Positions 8,581 to 18,709 of a stretch of DNA of 58,618 nt are shown piece by piece (position 1 is the stretch's first letter; each line of letters opens with the position of its first letter). The stretch is from an uncultured Granulosicoccaceae bacterium. GTDB lineage: Bacteria; Pseudomonadota; Gammaproteobacteria; Granulosicoccales; Granulosicoccaceae. The notes under the pieces were generated by a model that saw nothing but the letters and a program-made list of their open reading frames with translations, had not been told where the DNA came from and searched no databases. The position numbers and the translations under genes are program-made. The DNA lies in contig CALKXD010000138.1 of assembly GCA_938003855.1 (NCBI GenBank), positions 1 through 58,618 on the forward strand, in the 5' to 3' direction.

Positions 8581-9993
8581 ATGAACAAAACGTTGAAAGT
8601 ACTGTTACCCCTGCTAGTCATAGGAGCCTGTATTGTCATCGCAAAAATACTCATCGACAATCGTCCTGAGCCTGCTACCCGCCCGCAGTTTAAGTCCACT
8701 ACCAGCATTGATGCGACGGTGGTAAAAAAATCCGATTTCCCGGTAATCATAAAAACGCAGGGGTCGGTAAGTGCTTCGAGGCAAGGATCGATTGTCACCG
8801 AAGTGGGCGGCACAATCACCTCAGTCTCCGACAACTTTGTCGTAGGCGGGTCTTTCAGACGCGGCGATATTCTGTTGCAGATAGACCCGCGTGACTACGA
8901 GATTGCCGTGACACTGGCCGAGGCGACTCTAGCCCAAAGCCGTGCGGCACTGGCTGAAGAATCAGCCAGATCAGAACAGGCAAGTGCCGACTGGAAGCGA
9001 TTGGGACGCAGCGGCAAACCCTCTGAGTTAACACTGAGAAAGCCACAACTCGCCGCCGCTCAGGCGTCACTGGAAGGGGCACGCGCACAGGTAGAGCGCG
9101 CCAAACTGGATCTCGCCAGAACCCGAATAACCGCCCCCTATGACGGGCAGGTAAAGCAAAAACAGGTTGATCTCGGGCAATACGTTAACAAAGGCGGTGC
9201 ACTGGCAGAGATCTACTCCACTGACACCGCTCATGTACGACTGCCATTGAACAACCAGCAACTGGCCTTCATCAATCTCAGTGGCAGTTCCGCCAGCAAG
9301 GCCGGTGTATCGTTGAGTGCCGATATCGGGGGAAGCCGTCACACCTGGAACGGTCAGATACTGCGGACAGAGGGAACCATCGACGAACGTACCCGGCAAC
9401 TCTATGTCGTCGCAGAAATCGACAATCCGTATTCCAGCTCCTCGGCGGAAAAACCACCGCTGTTGCTGGGTCAGTACGTCAATGCCGATATCGCTGGTCG
9501 AACTCTCACCGATGTCATCGTAATTTCCCGCTCTGCATTACGCGAAGACCGTGAAGTACTGGTAGTGGATACACTCAACACCCTGCAGACACGGCAGGTG
9601 CAGGTGATCTGGAAAGATGCCGATGTGGCGGTAATTTCAGACGGTCTTGAAGAAGGCGATATCATCAGCCTGACAGCCCTTGGAACCATCACCAACGGCA
9701 CCCGGGTGAGCGCCACAGTCGACGGCAAAGCGCCACCCGATGAACGCGCTGGCAACCGCCGGGGCAGCGGCACAGGCAACTTCAGCAACAAACCTGCGTC
9801 TGAGACAACAGACGCCGTTACAAGCGGCGACAATCAGGCCAGTGACAATCGCCTGCAACGCTTCAAGGAAATAATAGACGCCGGTGAGGCGTTACCGCCG
9901 CCTGTCAGAGCACGAATGGAAGCACGCATAGCCGCGGGCGAGCCGGTACCGGACTGGATGCGAGAGCACCTTGAGAAAACCACTGCTAACTAA
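8581..9993 (+). CDS. RND efflux periplasmic adaptor subunit (HlyD/AcrA type)
   Basis: 470 residues. An uncleaved N-terminal membrane anchor (~6-25) is followed by a first lipoyl half (QGSIVTEVGGTI, near 75), a helical hairpin rich in Ala/Arg/Glu (~115-180), the second lipoyl half (TRITAPYDGQV, near 183) and a beta-barrel domain. It joins the inner-membrane pump encoded 12 bases downstream to an outer-membrane TolC channel, which is not in this window. The C-terminal ~90 residues are unusual: a Gly/Ser/Asn-rich linker leads to a charged helix with a near-duplicated AGE-x-x-P motif (DAGEALP and AAGEPVP). Substrates cannot be read from sequence. Confidence 0.93.
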   Translation: MNKTLKVLLPLLVIGACIVIAKILIDNRPEPATRPQFKSTTSIDATVVKKSDFPVIIKTQGSVSASRQGSIVTEVGGTITSVSDNFVVGGSFRRGDILLQIDPRDYEIAVTLAEATLAQSRAALAEESARSEQASADWKRLGRSGKPSELTLRKPQLAAAQASLEGARAQVERAKLDLARTRITAPYDGQVKQKQVDLGQYVNKGGALAEIYSTDTAHVRLPLNNQQLAFINLSGSSASKAGVSLSADIGGSRHTWNGQILRTEGTIDERTRQLYVVAEIDNPYSSSSAEKPPLLLGQYVNADIAGRTLTDVIVISRSALREDREVLVVDTLNTLQTRQVQVIWKDADVAVISDGLEEGDIISLTALGTITNGTRVSATVDGKAPPDERAGNRRGSGTGNFSNKPASETTDAVTSGDNQASDNRLQRFKEIIDAGEALPPPVRARMEARIAAGEPVPDWMREHLEKTTAN

Positions 9994-10005
9994 TCAGGAT
10001 CACTT

Positions 10006-13000
10006 ATGCACTCAATGATCAATTGGTTTACCCGCAACGGCGTAGCTGCCAACCTGCTGATGGCCGGTATCGTGGTCTGGGGCCTGTTGGCCTTGAACAA
10101 CCGGATACCACTTGAGGTATTCCCCTCATTTGAACTCGATGTTGTCGATGTCCGGGTCCCTTACAGGGGCGCTTCCCCGACCGAGATCGAAGAGGCAGTT
10201 ACGATCAAAATCGAAGAGGCAATCCAGGACATAAACGGCATCAAGTCGATTACCTCAACAGCCGCCGAGGGGCTGGGCTCGGTCAGAATAAGCGTCACCT
10301 CAGACGCCGATATCAGCAAGGTGCTGGAAGATGTCAAGCAACGCGTAGATCAGATAAACACATTCCCGGACGACGCCGACGCACCGTCGATCTATGTGCC
10401 CGAGCGCAATCGTGAAGTGATCAGCGTTATCATAGCCGGTGATTTGTCCGAAAAAGAATTACGCGTGCTCGGCAATCAGGTGCGCGACGATCTGGAACAA
10501 CTGCCGAATGTATCGCAGGTAAGTTTGTCCGGAGTGCGCGACTTTGAACTGGCTATCGAAATAAGTGAGCAAACACTGCGCGAGTACGGATTGACATTCG
10601 CACAAGTGGCCAATGCCATCAGGCAATCCTCTATTGATCTGTCTGCCGGCGCCATACGCACTGCAGGTGGCGAAGTGCTGATTCGCACCAACGGCCAGGC
10701 CTATAGCAAAGACGACTTTGCCAACACACTCATATTAAGCAGCGAAGATGGCAGCCGAATCACTCTGGCTGACATCGCACGGCTGTCTGACGGTTTTGAA
10801 GAAAATGCTCTGGAGCAAAGTTTCAACAGCCGCAATAGCATCGAGATTGACGTCTTTCGTACTGGCAGCCAAAGCGCTATTACCGTTGCGGATGAAGTAA
10901 AAAACTACCTGCCCGAAGCGCAGTCGAGGATGCCTGAAAATGTCACTCTAGGCTACTGGCGGGATCGCTCACGTATCGTCAAAGCCCGGCTGTCTACGCT
11001 CAACAAGAGTGCCATGCAAGGCGGACTGCTGGTCATCGTATTGCTCGCCCTGTTCCTGCGGTCGTGGGTGGCGTTCTGGGTATTCATTGGCGTACCCGTG
11101 TCATTTATGGGGGGACTGGCGTTGATGCCGGAGATTGGCGTCACGATAAATCTAATCAGCCTGTTTGCGTTTATTCTGGTACTGGGTATCGTTGTCGACG
11201 ATGCAATCGTCACCGGGGAAAATATCTATACCCACATGCGGCGCAATCCGAATGCACTGGAGGCGGCAATTTCAGGCACACAGGAAGTCGCGATCCCGGT
11301 GACCTTCGGGGTACTAACGACCGTTGCGGCCTTTACACCGCTTCTGATGATTGAAGGCGTGCGTGGGAAAATATTTGCCCAGATTCCACTCATTGTGATC
11401 CCGGTTCTACTGTTTTCATTGATTGAAACCAAGCTTGTATTACCGGCTCACATGAAACACCTGAACTTCCATAAAACGACCAAACCAAATTTATTCGCGC
11501 GGTTGCAACACCGCATTGCCGATGCTCTGGAGTGGGCTATCCGTCACTGGTATCAACCGGCACTGGCGGCCTGTATGCGACAACGCTATCTGACTTTGTC
11601 CGTGTTCATAGGCACCGCCATAATCGTTTTTAGTCTGGTCAGCTCCGGCCATGTGCGGTTCATTTTTTTCCCGCGTATTCAAAGCGAAGTGGCCAACGCG
11701 TCGCTGACCATGCCGACCGGTACACCGTTTGAGGTAACGCAAAGACACATAAAGAGAATTAACGATGCCGCCGTCGCACTGCAAGCCAAGTATGTCGACC
11801 CGGCTACTGACACCAGCATCATTGAAGGCATTATGTCCAAGGCCGGCTCGCAGGGTGGCAGTGGCGGTGGGCAATCGCACCTCGGACGTGTGATGTTTGA
11901 AATCACGCCACCGGAGGAGCGCACCCTGAATGTCACCAGCCGTCAGCTGGTGGGCGAATGGCGGCGCGCTATCGGTGATATCCCGGGCGCGAAAGAAATC
12001 AACTACCGGGCTGAGATCGGCCGCGGTGGCTCACCGATAAACGTGCAGTTATCCGGACGGGATTTTGATCAGCTGCGAGCACTGTCGGTTGAGGTGAAAG
12101 GTCGTCTGGCAACCTACCCGGGAGTCAACGATATCACCGACAGTTTCGCCGACGGGAAACAGGAAATTAAACTCAGTATAAAGCCTGCAGCGCAGCAACT
12201 GGGCCTGACCCTGGCGGATCTGGCAGAGCAGGTGCGTCAGGCATTTTTCGGCTTCGAGGTTCAAACGATTCAGCGCGACCGGGACGATGTACGCGTGGTG
12301 GTGCGCTACCCACTCAGTGAACGTAAATCACTCGACAGCCTGCAGACTATGCGCATCCGCACCCCGGGTAACATCGATGTGCCGTTCTCCGAAGTCGCCG
12401 AAGCCACCTGGGGTCGCGGCTTTGCAACCATCAAACGAGTAGACCGGCGCCGAACCATCAATATTGAAGCAGACGCCGATAAAGAAACAGCTGACATAGA
12501 ATTCATCAAACAGGAACTCGACCGTGAGTTGCCCGAGCTATTGACGCAATACCCCGGCGTCTCCTACAGCCTTGAGGGGGAAGCCCGGGAGCAACGCGAT
12601 TCCTTTGGTAGTTTGCGCACCGGTATTTTGATTGTTCTGGCCGCCATCTATGCGCTGCTGGCAGTCCCGCTGCGCTCCTATAGCCAACCGGTGATGGTAA
12701 TGCTGGTGATCCCGTTCGGTGTTGTCGGCGCAATTCTGGGCCACATGATTATGGGCATGAACCTCAGCATCATGAGCTACATGGGTATGCTGGCACTGTC
12801 CGGGGTAGTAATAAACGACAGCCTGGTTCTGGTCGATTACATCAACAAACGACGAGGCACCGGCACCCCCGTCTTCGACTCTGTGAAAGCGGCTGGTGTG
12901 GCGCGTTTCAGGGCTATTCTGCTGACGTCACTAACGACATTTTTTGGCCTGATGCCATTGATATTTGAAGAGAGCACCCAGGCCCAGTTCCTGATTCCGA

Positions 13001-13182
13001 TGGCAGTGTCGCTGGGTTTTGGCATTTTGTTCACCACGCTGGTGACACTGGTACTGATTCCGATTAACTACCTGGTGCTGGAAGATCTGAAAAAACTATT
13101 CCGCACAAACACCGCCCGCGACGAAATCATACCTGCCCCTGCTCAGCAGGGCATCGCCAATCGAAGCCCGGCAGATTACTAA
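10006..13182 (+). CDS. RND efflux pump permease (AcrB superfamily)
   Basis: 1058 residues, the usual size for a proton-driven RND transporter. It begins with a short cytoplasmic segment and TM1 (NLLMAGIVVWGLLAL); a second ATG nine bases in is also possible. The two halves each carry a large periplasmic domain and six membrane segments. The TM4 proton-relay Asp pair is present at Asp398-Asp399 in GIVVDDAIVTGENI, and a matching second-half segment reads ALSGVVINDSLVLVDYIN. It forms a trimer in the inner membrane and works with the adaptor encoded upstream. It resembles the broad multidrug group rather than heavy-metal CzcA types, but substrate is unproven. Downstream is a convergent gene. Confidence 0.94.
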   Translation: MHSMINWFTRNGVAANLLMAGIVVWGLLALNNRIPLEVFPSFELDVVDVRVPYRGASPTEIEEAVTIKIEEAIQDINGIKSITSTAAEGLGSVRISVTSDADISKVLEDVKQRVDQINTFPDDADAPSIYVPERNREVISVIIAGDLSEKELRVLGNQVRDDLEQLPNVSQVSLSGVRDFELAIEISEQTLREYGLTFAQVANAIRQSSIDLSAGAIRTAGGEVLIRTNGQAYSKDDFANTLILSSEDGSRITLADIARLSDGFEENALEQSFNSRNSIEIDVFRTGSQSAITVADEVKNYLPEAQSRMPENVTLGYWRDRSRIVKARLSTLNKSAMQGGLLVIVLLALFLRSWVAFWVFIGVPVSFMGGLALMPEIGVTINLISLFAFILVLGIVVDDAIVTGENIYTHMRRNPNALEAAISGTQEVAIPVTFGVLTTVAAFTPLLMIEGVRGKIFAQIPLIVIPVLLFSLIETKLVLPAHMKHLNFHKTTKPNLFARLQHRIADALEWAIRHWYQPALAACMRQRYLTLSVFIGTAIIVFSLVSSGHVRFIFFPRIQSEVANASLTMPTGTPFEVTQRHIKRINDAAVALQAKYVDPATDTSIIEGIMSKAGSQGGSGGGQSHLGRVMFEITPPEERTLNVTSRQLVGEWRRAIGDIPGAKEINYRAEIGRGGSPINVQLSGRDFDQLRALSVEVKGRLATYPGVNDITDSFADGKQEIKLSIKPAAQQLGLTLADLAEQVRQAFFGFEVQTIQRDRDDVRVVVRYPLSERKSLDSLQTMRIRTPGNIDVPFSEVAEATWGRGFATIKRVDRRRTINIEADADKETADIEFIKQELDRELPELLTQYPGVSYSLEGEAREQRDSFGSLRTGILIVLAAIYALLAVPLRSYSQPVMVMLVIPFGVVGAILGHMIMGMNLSIMSYMGMLALSGVVINDSLVLVDYINKRRGTGTPVFDSVKAAGVARFRAILLTSLTTFFGLMPLIFEESTQAQFLIPMAVSLGFGILFTTLVTLVLIPINYLVLEDLKKLFRTNTARDEIIPAPAQQGIANRSPADY

Positions 13183-13237
13183 GGATTGTGATACCCGCTC
13201 GACGGCAATGGCGCCGTCGCCGTTTAAAGCGGGATGC

Positions 13238-13256
13238 GCTGCCGGTTTGCGGCAGC
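13238..13256. terminator. Hairpin in a convergent gap
   Basis: GCTGCCG (13238-13244) and CGGCAGC (13250-13256) form a perfect 7-bp stem with a 5-base loop between the RND permease and a convergent gene. There is no T run on either side, so it may act as a transcript-end stabiliser rather than a classic terminator. Confidence 0.35.
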
Positions 13257-13263
13257 CCGGTGA

Positions 13264-14076
13264 TCAGGAAGCGATAGCACCCGGCATGGACTTCGCAATG
13301 CGCTCCCAGATATAGTTTAGAGTCGCGGCTGAAGACGGCGCTGGCGGGTGACCACTGCTCCCGGAATTTCTGATTCGATTAGTCACACTGTTTGCCATCG
13401 CACCCAGCAGAGAGTTGCCCACATAACGGCGACCATTGCGCTCGGCGGCCAGCAATAAACCGCCATGATCACTGCTGTAGATCTGATCCAGCACCTTGCG
13501 GCCCTGACTGGTGTCATAAACCTGCACCTTAACCGCCTTCAGGCGACCTGTCTGGTAGCGAACGTCTTCATAGTCCTCGACCTCTGGATAGGCGGCACCC
13601 AGCACCGGCTCTACGTCTACCGACATCTGTATTTCTTCGTCCACCGGCAGAATGCTGACAAGCATCAGAAACCTTCGCCTCAGTTGCGCATTCTTAAGCT
13701 GTGTCAACGCGCGAGGGCTCAGGTCACCCTCGAGCTTGTAGCTGTTAATCAGTGATTCAAAGGGCTTGCCGATCCGGGTTGACACGTAGTTATAACTGTC
13801 GATATTGCCTTTAAGCTGCGGATTATTCTCAAGAATGAAGGTGGCAAGCTGATCAGAGTAAAGATGCCGCTGATAGGACTTCAGTGACTTGCTGCTCTCA
13901 TGATTGACGACAAAGCCCACTGCCAATCCGCCGACACTGATGGTGCCCGGGTTGAATGCACCACTGGCAGATCCTGGGCGAACGCCGCTCGCGCAGCTGA
14001 TGCCGACCGTACTGATAGCCACGCATAGCACCCCCAGGGGCACCCTGGAGCGCAGTTTGTTCCAAATTTGTAACAT
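13264..14076 (-). CDS. Exported protein of unknown function
   Basis: 270 residues. The N-terminus (basic start, hydrophobic PLGVLCVAISTVGISC) looks like a signal peptide; the Cys could be lipidated but GIS before it is a poor lipobox. The mature part begins with a Gly/Ser-rich stretch, then an alpha-helical region with many Arg/Lys/Tyr, a beta segment (MSVDVEPVLGAAYPE, then LKAVKVQVYDTSQG) and a Ser/Gly/Pro linker near the C-terminus. I know no matching family. It is alone on its strand, convergent with the RND operon. Confidence 0.6.
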   Translation of the reverse strand: MLQIWNKLRSRVPLGVLCVAISTVGISCASGVRPGSASGAFNPGTISVGGLAVGFVVNHESSKSLKSYQRHLYSDQLATFILENNPQLKGNIDSYNYVSTRIGKPFESLINSYKLEGDLSPRALTQLKNAQLRRRFLMLVSILPVDEEIQMSVDVEPVLGAAYPEVEDYEDVRYQTGRLKAVKVQVYDTSQGRKVLDQIYSSDHGGLLLAAERNGRRYVGNSLLGAMANSVTNRIRNSGSSGHPPAPSSAATLNYIWERIAKSMPGAIAS

Positions 14077-14299
14077 AGTGCCGAAAGCCTAGTCGATTTT
14101 AGCCGGTAAAACCACATCACTTTAGTTACAACTAAGGTTCACTCGGCGCGGAAACACTAGGGCTATCAACATCTGCGCCGGAAAACGGCCGGACGGAGAT
14201 TATAGTCGCGATATTGCCGCAGCAACTAGTACCGGGAAGGATGGCGGGAGTTAATGCGGACATGGCCAGACGGCCATGTCCCGAATGTAAAGGCGGGTG

Positions 14300-14539
14300 C
14301 TACAGCGTGTTGTGCTTGAGAAAAGCGTAAATCGGGCAGATACCGAACCACACAGTGGCAAGCAGCAACAGACCCAGAAACAACCAGATCTTCGAACCGA
14401 ACAGGCCAACAATAACCAGTGCACCACCGGCACCAACGCGGTAATTTTTATCGGCTGCGCCAATGTTTTTAACCATTTCAGGCATTTCGAACTGCTTCTT
14501 TCCCGACTCAACCTTCTTTACGTTTGATGATTCTTCCAT
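14300..14539 (-). CDS. DUF2892 small membrane protein
   Basis: 79 residues. After a charged N-terminal ~25, the family core begins NIGAADKNYRVGAGG, followed by two hydrophobic helices (LVIVGLFG; WLFLGLLLLATVWFG) and the typical ending CPIYAFLKHNT. DUF2892 members (related to the membrane part of YgaP) are small inner-membrane proteins of unclear role, often near rhodanese or sulphur genes, neither of which is seen here. It lies 119 bases downstream of argG on the same strand, so read-through from argG is possible. Confidence 0.85.
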   Translation of the reverse strand: MEESSNVKKVESGKKQFEMPEMVKNIGAADKNYRVGAGGALVIVGLFGSKIWLFLGLLLLATVWFGICPIYAFLKHNTL

Positions 14540-14658
14540 CTCTATCCCCTGACTTTGCGCGCTCCATTAGCGCTGTACTTCTTAAGTTTAAACGGTAATT
14601 GACAACCAAACCATTTTGTTAACGTTTTTTTTCGGTTGCACGGAAAAAAACCGCAAAA

Positions 14659-15867
14659 CTAGCCGCGGCGTCGCGCAGCGATGCGCATGCGCAGAGCATT
14701 TAACTTGATAAAACCTTCAGCGTCGCGCTGATGATAAGCACCGCCATCATCTTCGAACGTCGCTATTTTCTCGTCAAAGAGGCTATCGTCTGATTTTCGC
14801 CCGCAAACACTTATACCTCCCTTGTACAGCTTCAGCCGCACCGTGCCGCTGACGTAGGCTTGTGAGTGATCAATCGCCGCCTGCAACATCAACCGCTCAG
14901 GGCTCCACCAGTATCCATTGTAAATAACACTGGCATATCGCGGCATCAGCTCATCTTTTAGATGCGCCACCTCCCGATCAAGGGTGATGGACTCAATGGC
15001 TCTATGCGCCTTCAACATGATGGTACCGCCCGGAGTTTCATAGCAGCCGCGTGATTTCATGCCGACGTAGCGATTTTCGACGATATCGTCGCGCCCGATG
15101 CCGTGCTCGCCGCCGATGCGGTTGAGTTCGGTTAACACTGTGGCTGGCGACATCGGCTGGCCATCAAGGGCGGTTATGTCCCCGCCAACAAAGGTTAGTT
15201 CGATTTCCTGCGCGGTATCAGGCGCGTCTTCAGGTGCGACGGTCCAGCGCCACATGTCGGTCTCAGCCTCCACCCAGGGGTCTTCGAGCTGGTCGCCCTC
15301 GTAGGATATATGCAGTAAATTTGCATCCATGGAATACGGCGACTTGCCTCCACGTTTCATTTCGATAGGAATCTGTCGATCAGCGGCATAGGCAAGCAAC
15401 TTCTCTCTCGAGTTGAGATCCCACTCCCGCCAGGGGGCAATCACTTTCACATCAGGTGACAACGCATAGGCACCTAGTTCAAATCTGACCTGATCATTGC
15501 CTTTGCCGGTAGCTCCATGGGAGATAGCGTCAGCGCCGGTTTCCGCAGCGATCTCGACCAGACGCTTGGCAATCAACGGGCGTGCGATCGATGTCCCCAG
15601 TAAATACTCTCCTTCGTAGATGGTATTGCAGCGCATCATCGGGTAGACAAAGTCGCGAACAAATTCTTCGCGCAGATCTTCGATATAGATTTCCGAAACA
15701 CCGAGCAGTTTGGCTTTCTCGCGGGCAGGCTCCACCTCCTCGCCCTGCCCCAGATCGGCGGTAAAGGTAACCACCTCACAGTCATACTCGTCTTGCAACC
15801 AGCGCAAAATAACCGAGGTGTCCAGACCCCCTGAGTAGGCGAGCACCACTTTTTCTATCGACGACAT
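14659..15867 (-). CDS. argG: Argininosuccinate synthase
   Basis: 402 residues from ATG 15867, with GGGAGAGGAG about 14 bases upstream; a longer open frame to 16002 adds a Cys-rich stretch not found in the family. The enzyme condenses citrulline and aspartate with ATP to argininosuccinate in the cytoplasm. Visible are the N-type ATP-binding loop [10 protein letters not shown] (residues 9-18), the TADLGQG segment near 36, [15 protein letters not shown] near 115, and [12 protein letters not shown] near the C-terminus. Length fits the common bacterial type (about 400 residues). No other arginine gene is adjacent, and it is divergent from gltA. Confidence 0.96.
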   Translation of the reverse strand: MSSIEKVVLAYSGGLDTSVILRWLQDEYDCEVVTFTADLGQGEEVEPAREKAKLLGVSEIYIEDLREEFVRDFVYPMMRCNTIYEGEYLLGTSIARPLIAKRLVEIAAETGADAISHGATGKGNDQVRFELGAYALSPDVKVIAPWREWDLNSREKLLAYAADRQIPIEMKRGGKSPYSMDANLLHISYEGDQLEDPWVEAETDMWRWTVAPEDAPDTAQEIELTFVGGDITALDGQPMSPATVLTELNRIGGEHGIGRDDIVENRYVGMKSRGCYETPGGTIMLKAHRAIESITLDREVAHLKDELMPRYASVIYNGYWWSPERLMLQAAIDHSQAYVSGTVRLKLYKGGISVCGRKSDDSLFDEKIATFEDDGGAYHQRDAEGFIKLNALRMRIAARRRG

Positions 15868-16291
15868 TTTATTTCCCGACTCCTCTCCCGCCACGACATC
15901 CGGCCACAACAGCAGAGGATTTGTAATTTTACACACCTGCCCGAAGGAACAGGCAAGACAGAGGGTGAGTTTACACCGCCAACAGCGGGTTCGGTACACC
16001 ACGATGACGCAGAATTTGCGTTGACATCACGAATGGTACGGATATCGCACTGACAGCAGAAACCAAAAGGAATTTGGCACTCGCATTATAACCACTGCTT
16101 ATAGTAAATATAGCCATCCTTCACTTGGTCTTGGCTTATACTCATATGATGCTTGCAGCTTGCTTGCTCTTCGGCACAGAACAAAGCAGTAGTCTCCCCG
16201 CTATTCAGCAGGCTGGCCAGCGCCGCCACACCACCTACGTGGCCACACGTTGCCAACAGCAGCAAAATCCACCGTGATACCGGAATTTTTT
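15868..16291. other. Divergent promoter region, argG / gltA
   Basis: About 424 bases between divergent starts. A TTGACA hexamer is at 16021-16026 but no good -10 sits at the right distance; TATAGT (16100-16105) and TATACT (16137-16142) are AT-rich candidates without matching -35 boxes. No clear operator or ARG-box-like palindrome was found by eye. Confidence 0.4.
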
Positions 16292-17572
16292 ATGACAAAT
16301 AGAACATTCACGCTTACCGATCAGGACGGGAAGTCGAGCGAGTTTGATGTACTTGAAGGCACTCATGGCCCAGGTTGCATCGCCATTTCAGACCTTTACG
16401 CCAAAACAGGCTGTTTCACCTATGACCCCGGGTTCGGCGCCACTGGCAGCTGCAAAAGTGCCATCTCATTTATCAACGGTGAAGAAGGAATCTTACTGCA
16501 CCGGGGCTACCCGATTGACCAACTGGCTGAAAAAAGCTCCTACCTGGAGATCTGCTACCTGTTGCTAAACGGCGAACTACCCACCAAGCCGGAATTCGCA
16601 GAGTTTGATAACACTATCAAACAGCACACGATGGTGCATGAAAATATACGTGATTTTATCAACGGCTTTCGCTACGACGCACACCCGATGGCGATGTTAG
16701 TCGGGACTGTCGGTGCCTTGTCATCTTTCTATCACGACTCGATCGATATCAGCAACCCGGAACACCGTGAGATTTCGGCACATCGACTTATCGCAAAGCT
16801 ACCGACTATTGCCTCTTACTGTTATAAACATCATCGCGGCCTGCCGTTTATGTACCCGGACAACAGTCTCGGTTATGTAGAAAACTTCATGCAAATGATG
16901 TTCGCCGTACCAGCGCAGGACTACGTCCAGAGTCCCACCGCAGCCAGAGCACTGGAAGTAATGATGATTCTGCATGCTGACCATGAGCAAAATGCCAGCA
17001 CATCAACAGTACGACTGGCGGGTAGCTCCGGAGCGAACCCGTTCGCGTCTATTGCAGCGGGAATAGCCAGCCTCTGGGGCCCGGCGCACGGCGGTGCCAA
17101 CGAAGCTGTGATCAACATGCTCGACAGCATCTATAACTCCGGCGAAACTATCGAAACCACGATTGCGCGGGCCAAAGATAAAAACGATCCGTTCCGCTTG
17201 ATGGGCTTCGGTCATCGCGTCTATAAAAACTTCGACCCTCGAGCCAAAATCATCGCCGGCCTCTGCCATGACCTTCTCGATGAGCTCGGCGGTGATCAGC
17301 CCATGTTTGATCTGGCCTTAGAGCTCGAGCAGGCAACACTGGCCGATGATTATTTTCGCGAGCGCCGTTTATACCCTAACGTCGATTTTTACTCAGGTAT
17401 TATTTTGCGTGCGCTTAACATTCCGATGAACATGTTTACCGTCATGTTTGCCATGGCAAGAACCGTCGGCTGGATATCGCACTGGCTGGAGATGCACCAC
17501 GATCCAGAGTTTAGAATCGGGCGCCCGCGTCAAATCTATACCGGGCACGCCAAACGCGACTACCCGAGCTAA
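16292..17572 (+). CDS. gltA: Citrate synthase (type II)
   Basis: 426 residues from ATG 16292; an upstream in-frame GTG would add 14 residues outside the family pattern. It makes citrate from oxaloacetate and acetyl-CoA. The N-terminal beta-domain typical of the NADH-sensitive hexameric type is present ([20 protein letters not shown]). Catalytic residues: His in [10 protein letters not shown], His in [13 protein letters not shown], and Asp in NVDFYSGI. It is followed by a strong intrinsic terminator, so it is monocistronic. Confidence 0.97.
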   Translation: MTNRTFTLTDQDGKSSEFDVLEGTHGPGCIAISDLYAKTGCFTYDPGFGATGSCKSAISFINGEEGILLHRGYPIDQLAEKSSYLEICYLLLNGELPTKPEFAEFDNTIKQHTMVHENIRDFINGFRYDAHPMAMLVGTVGALSSFYHDSIDISNPEHREISAHRLIAKLPTIASYCYKHHRGLPFMYPDNSLGYVENFMQMMFAVPAQDYVQSPTAARALEVMMILHADHEQNASTSTVRLAGSSGANPFASIAAGIASLWGPAHGGANEAVINMLDSIYNSGETIETTIARAKDKNDPFRLMGFGHRVYKNFDPRAKIIAGLCHDLLDELGGDQPMFDLALELEQATLADDYFRERRLYPNVDFYSGIILRALNIPMNMFTVMFAMARTVGWISHWLEMHHDPEFRIGRPRQIYTGHAKRDYPS

Positions 17573-17582
17573 AGCACGAAAG

Positions 17583-17610
17583 AAAAGCCAGACCAAGTCT
17601 GGCTTTTTTT
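17583..17610 (+). terminator. Rho-independent terminator of gltA
   Basis: AAAAGCCAGAC (17583-17593) pairs with GTCTGGCTTTT around a CAA loop, followed by a T tract to 17610. It begins about ten bases after the gltA stop. Confidence 0.9.
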
Positions 17611-17753
17611 ATGCACAGTCACTGCCAGCGCGTGCCAACCGGCAAGTCAGTGACCGGCACGGTCCAAATAACCAGCCAGTTGCCCGGTAACCACGCAGCC
17701 GTCCCCGATTCAGCCGGGTCTTCCAGGGCCACTATATAACTCCGGGTAATTAC

Positions 17754-18632
17754 ATGCACGCCACCGATACTGTCTTGCTCAATAACAGCCGCCTGCAAAT
17801 CGCCGTGAGCCGGGTCGGGGCGGAACTGCAATCACTGAAATCAAGGGTCAGTGACGACGAGTATCTCTGGCAAGGTGATCCGGCCGTCTGGGGTGGCCGC
17901 GCTCCGATTCTTTTTCCGATTGTAGGCTCATTGAAGAACAACCTCACCCAAATCGGACAACAGAATTATGAGCTCCCCCGCCATGGTCTGGTGCGACGCA
18001 AATCATTCAGCCTGCTCGAACAGAAAAGCGATCAATGCAGTTTCAGCATTCAGTCGGATGAATCAACACTGGCAAGCTACCCGTGGCAGTTCGAACTGCG
18101 TGTAAGCTACGCGTTGCAGGATCAGCGCCTGAAGATCCACTACGAAGTGTTCAATCGCGATTCAAGCACGATGATCTTCACCCTCGGCTCACATCCGGGA
18201 TTCACTTTGCCTGAGCCTGTTTCCGAGTACTCGATCCGATTTAGTCAACCGGAAACCTTGCAAAGATTTCCACTCGACACCGATGGCCTGCTGGCAGTTA
18301 AGGGGACTGACTACCTCGACAATAGCGACACACTGCCTTTAAGCGCAGATCTGTTCAACGATGATGCGCTGGTGTTCAAGGATATTAAATCCCAAACCAT
18401 CGACCTGCTGCACAAGGATCGTGTGCGGGTGTCTGTCGATACCGGCGCCACGCCGCATCTGGGCTTGTGGGCCAAGCCCGGTGCACCGTTTGTTTGCATA
18501 GAGCCCTGGTTTGGTTACAGCGATAGCCTTGATACCAACAGTAACTTCTGCGACAAACCTGCGATGCTGCACCTGCCGGCAGGTGAATGCTTTTCACATC
18601 ACTGGTCTGTATTAATTCCAGACGCAGGTTAA
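17754..18632 (+). CDS. Aldose 1-epimerase family protein (LacX/YeaD-like)
   Basis: 292 residues. It shows the galactose-mutarotase fold: N-terminal VSRVGAELQSL, YLWQGDP with the following WGGRAPILFPIVG (near 44-56), PRHGLVRRK near 75, the LGSHPGF segment near 142 and CIEPWFGYSD near 244. His77, His144 and Glu245 are the likely sugar-ring catalytic and binding residues. The group includes LacX and glucose-6-phosphate epimerase-like proteins, so the natural substrate (free or phosphorylated aldose) is not fixed. It is separated from gltA by a terminator. Confidence 0.85.
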   Translation: MHATDTVLLNNSRLQIAVSRVGAELQSLKSRVSDDEYLWQGDPAVWGGRAPILFPIVGSLKNNLTQIGQQNYELPRHGLVRRKSFSLLEQKSDQCSFSIQSDESTLASYPWQFELRVSYALQDQRLKIHYEVFNRDSSTMIFTLGSHPGFTLPEPVSEYSIRFSQPETLQRFPLDTDGLLAVKGTDYLDNSDTLPLSADLFNDDALVFKDIKSQTIDLLHKDRVRVSVDTGATPHLGLWAKPGAPFVCIEPWFGYSDSLDTNSNFCDKPAMLHLPAGECFSHHWSVLIPDAG

Positions 18633-18709
18633 TCACCGGCCTATCAGTGGTCGTTGGTTCAAGACTTACGCTATCGGCAGCAACCGCCGTCTGACTGTGC
18701 AGATAAGCA

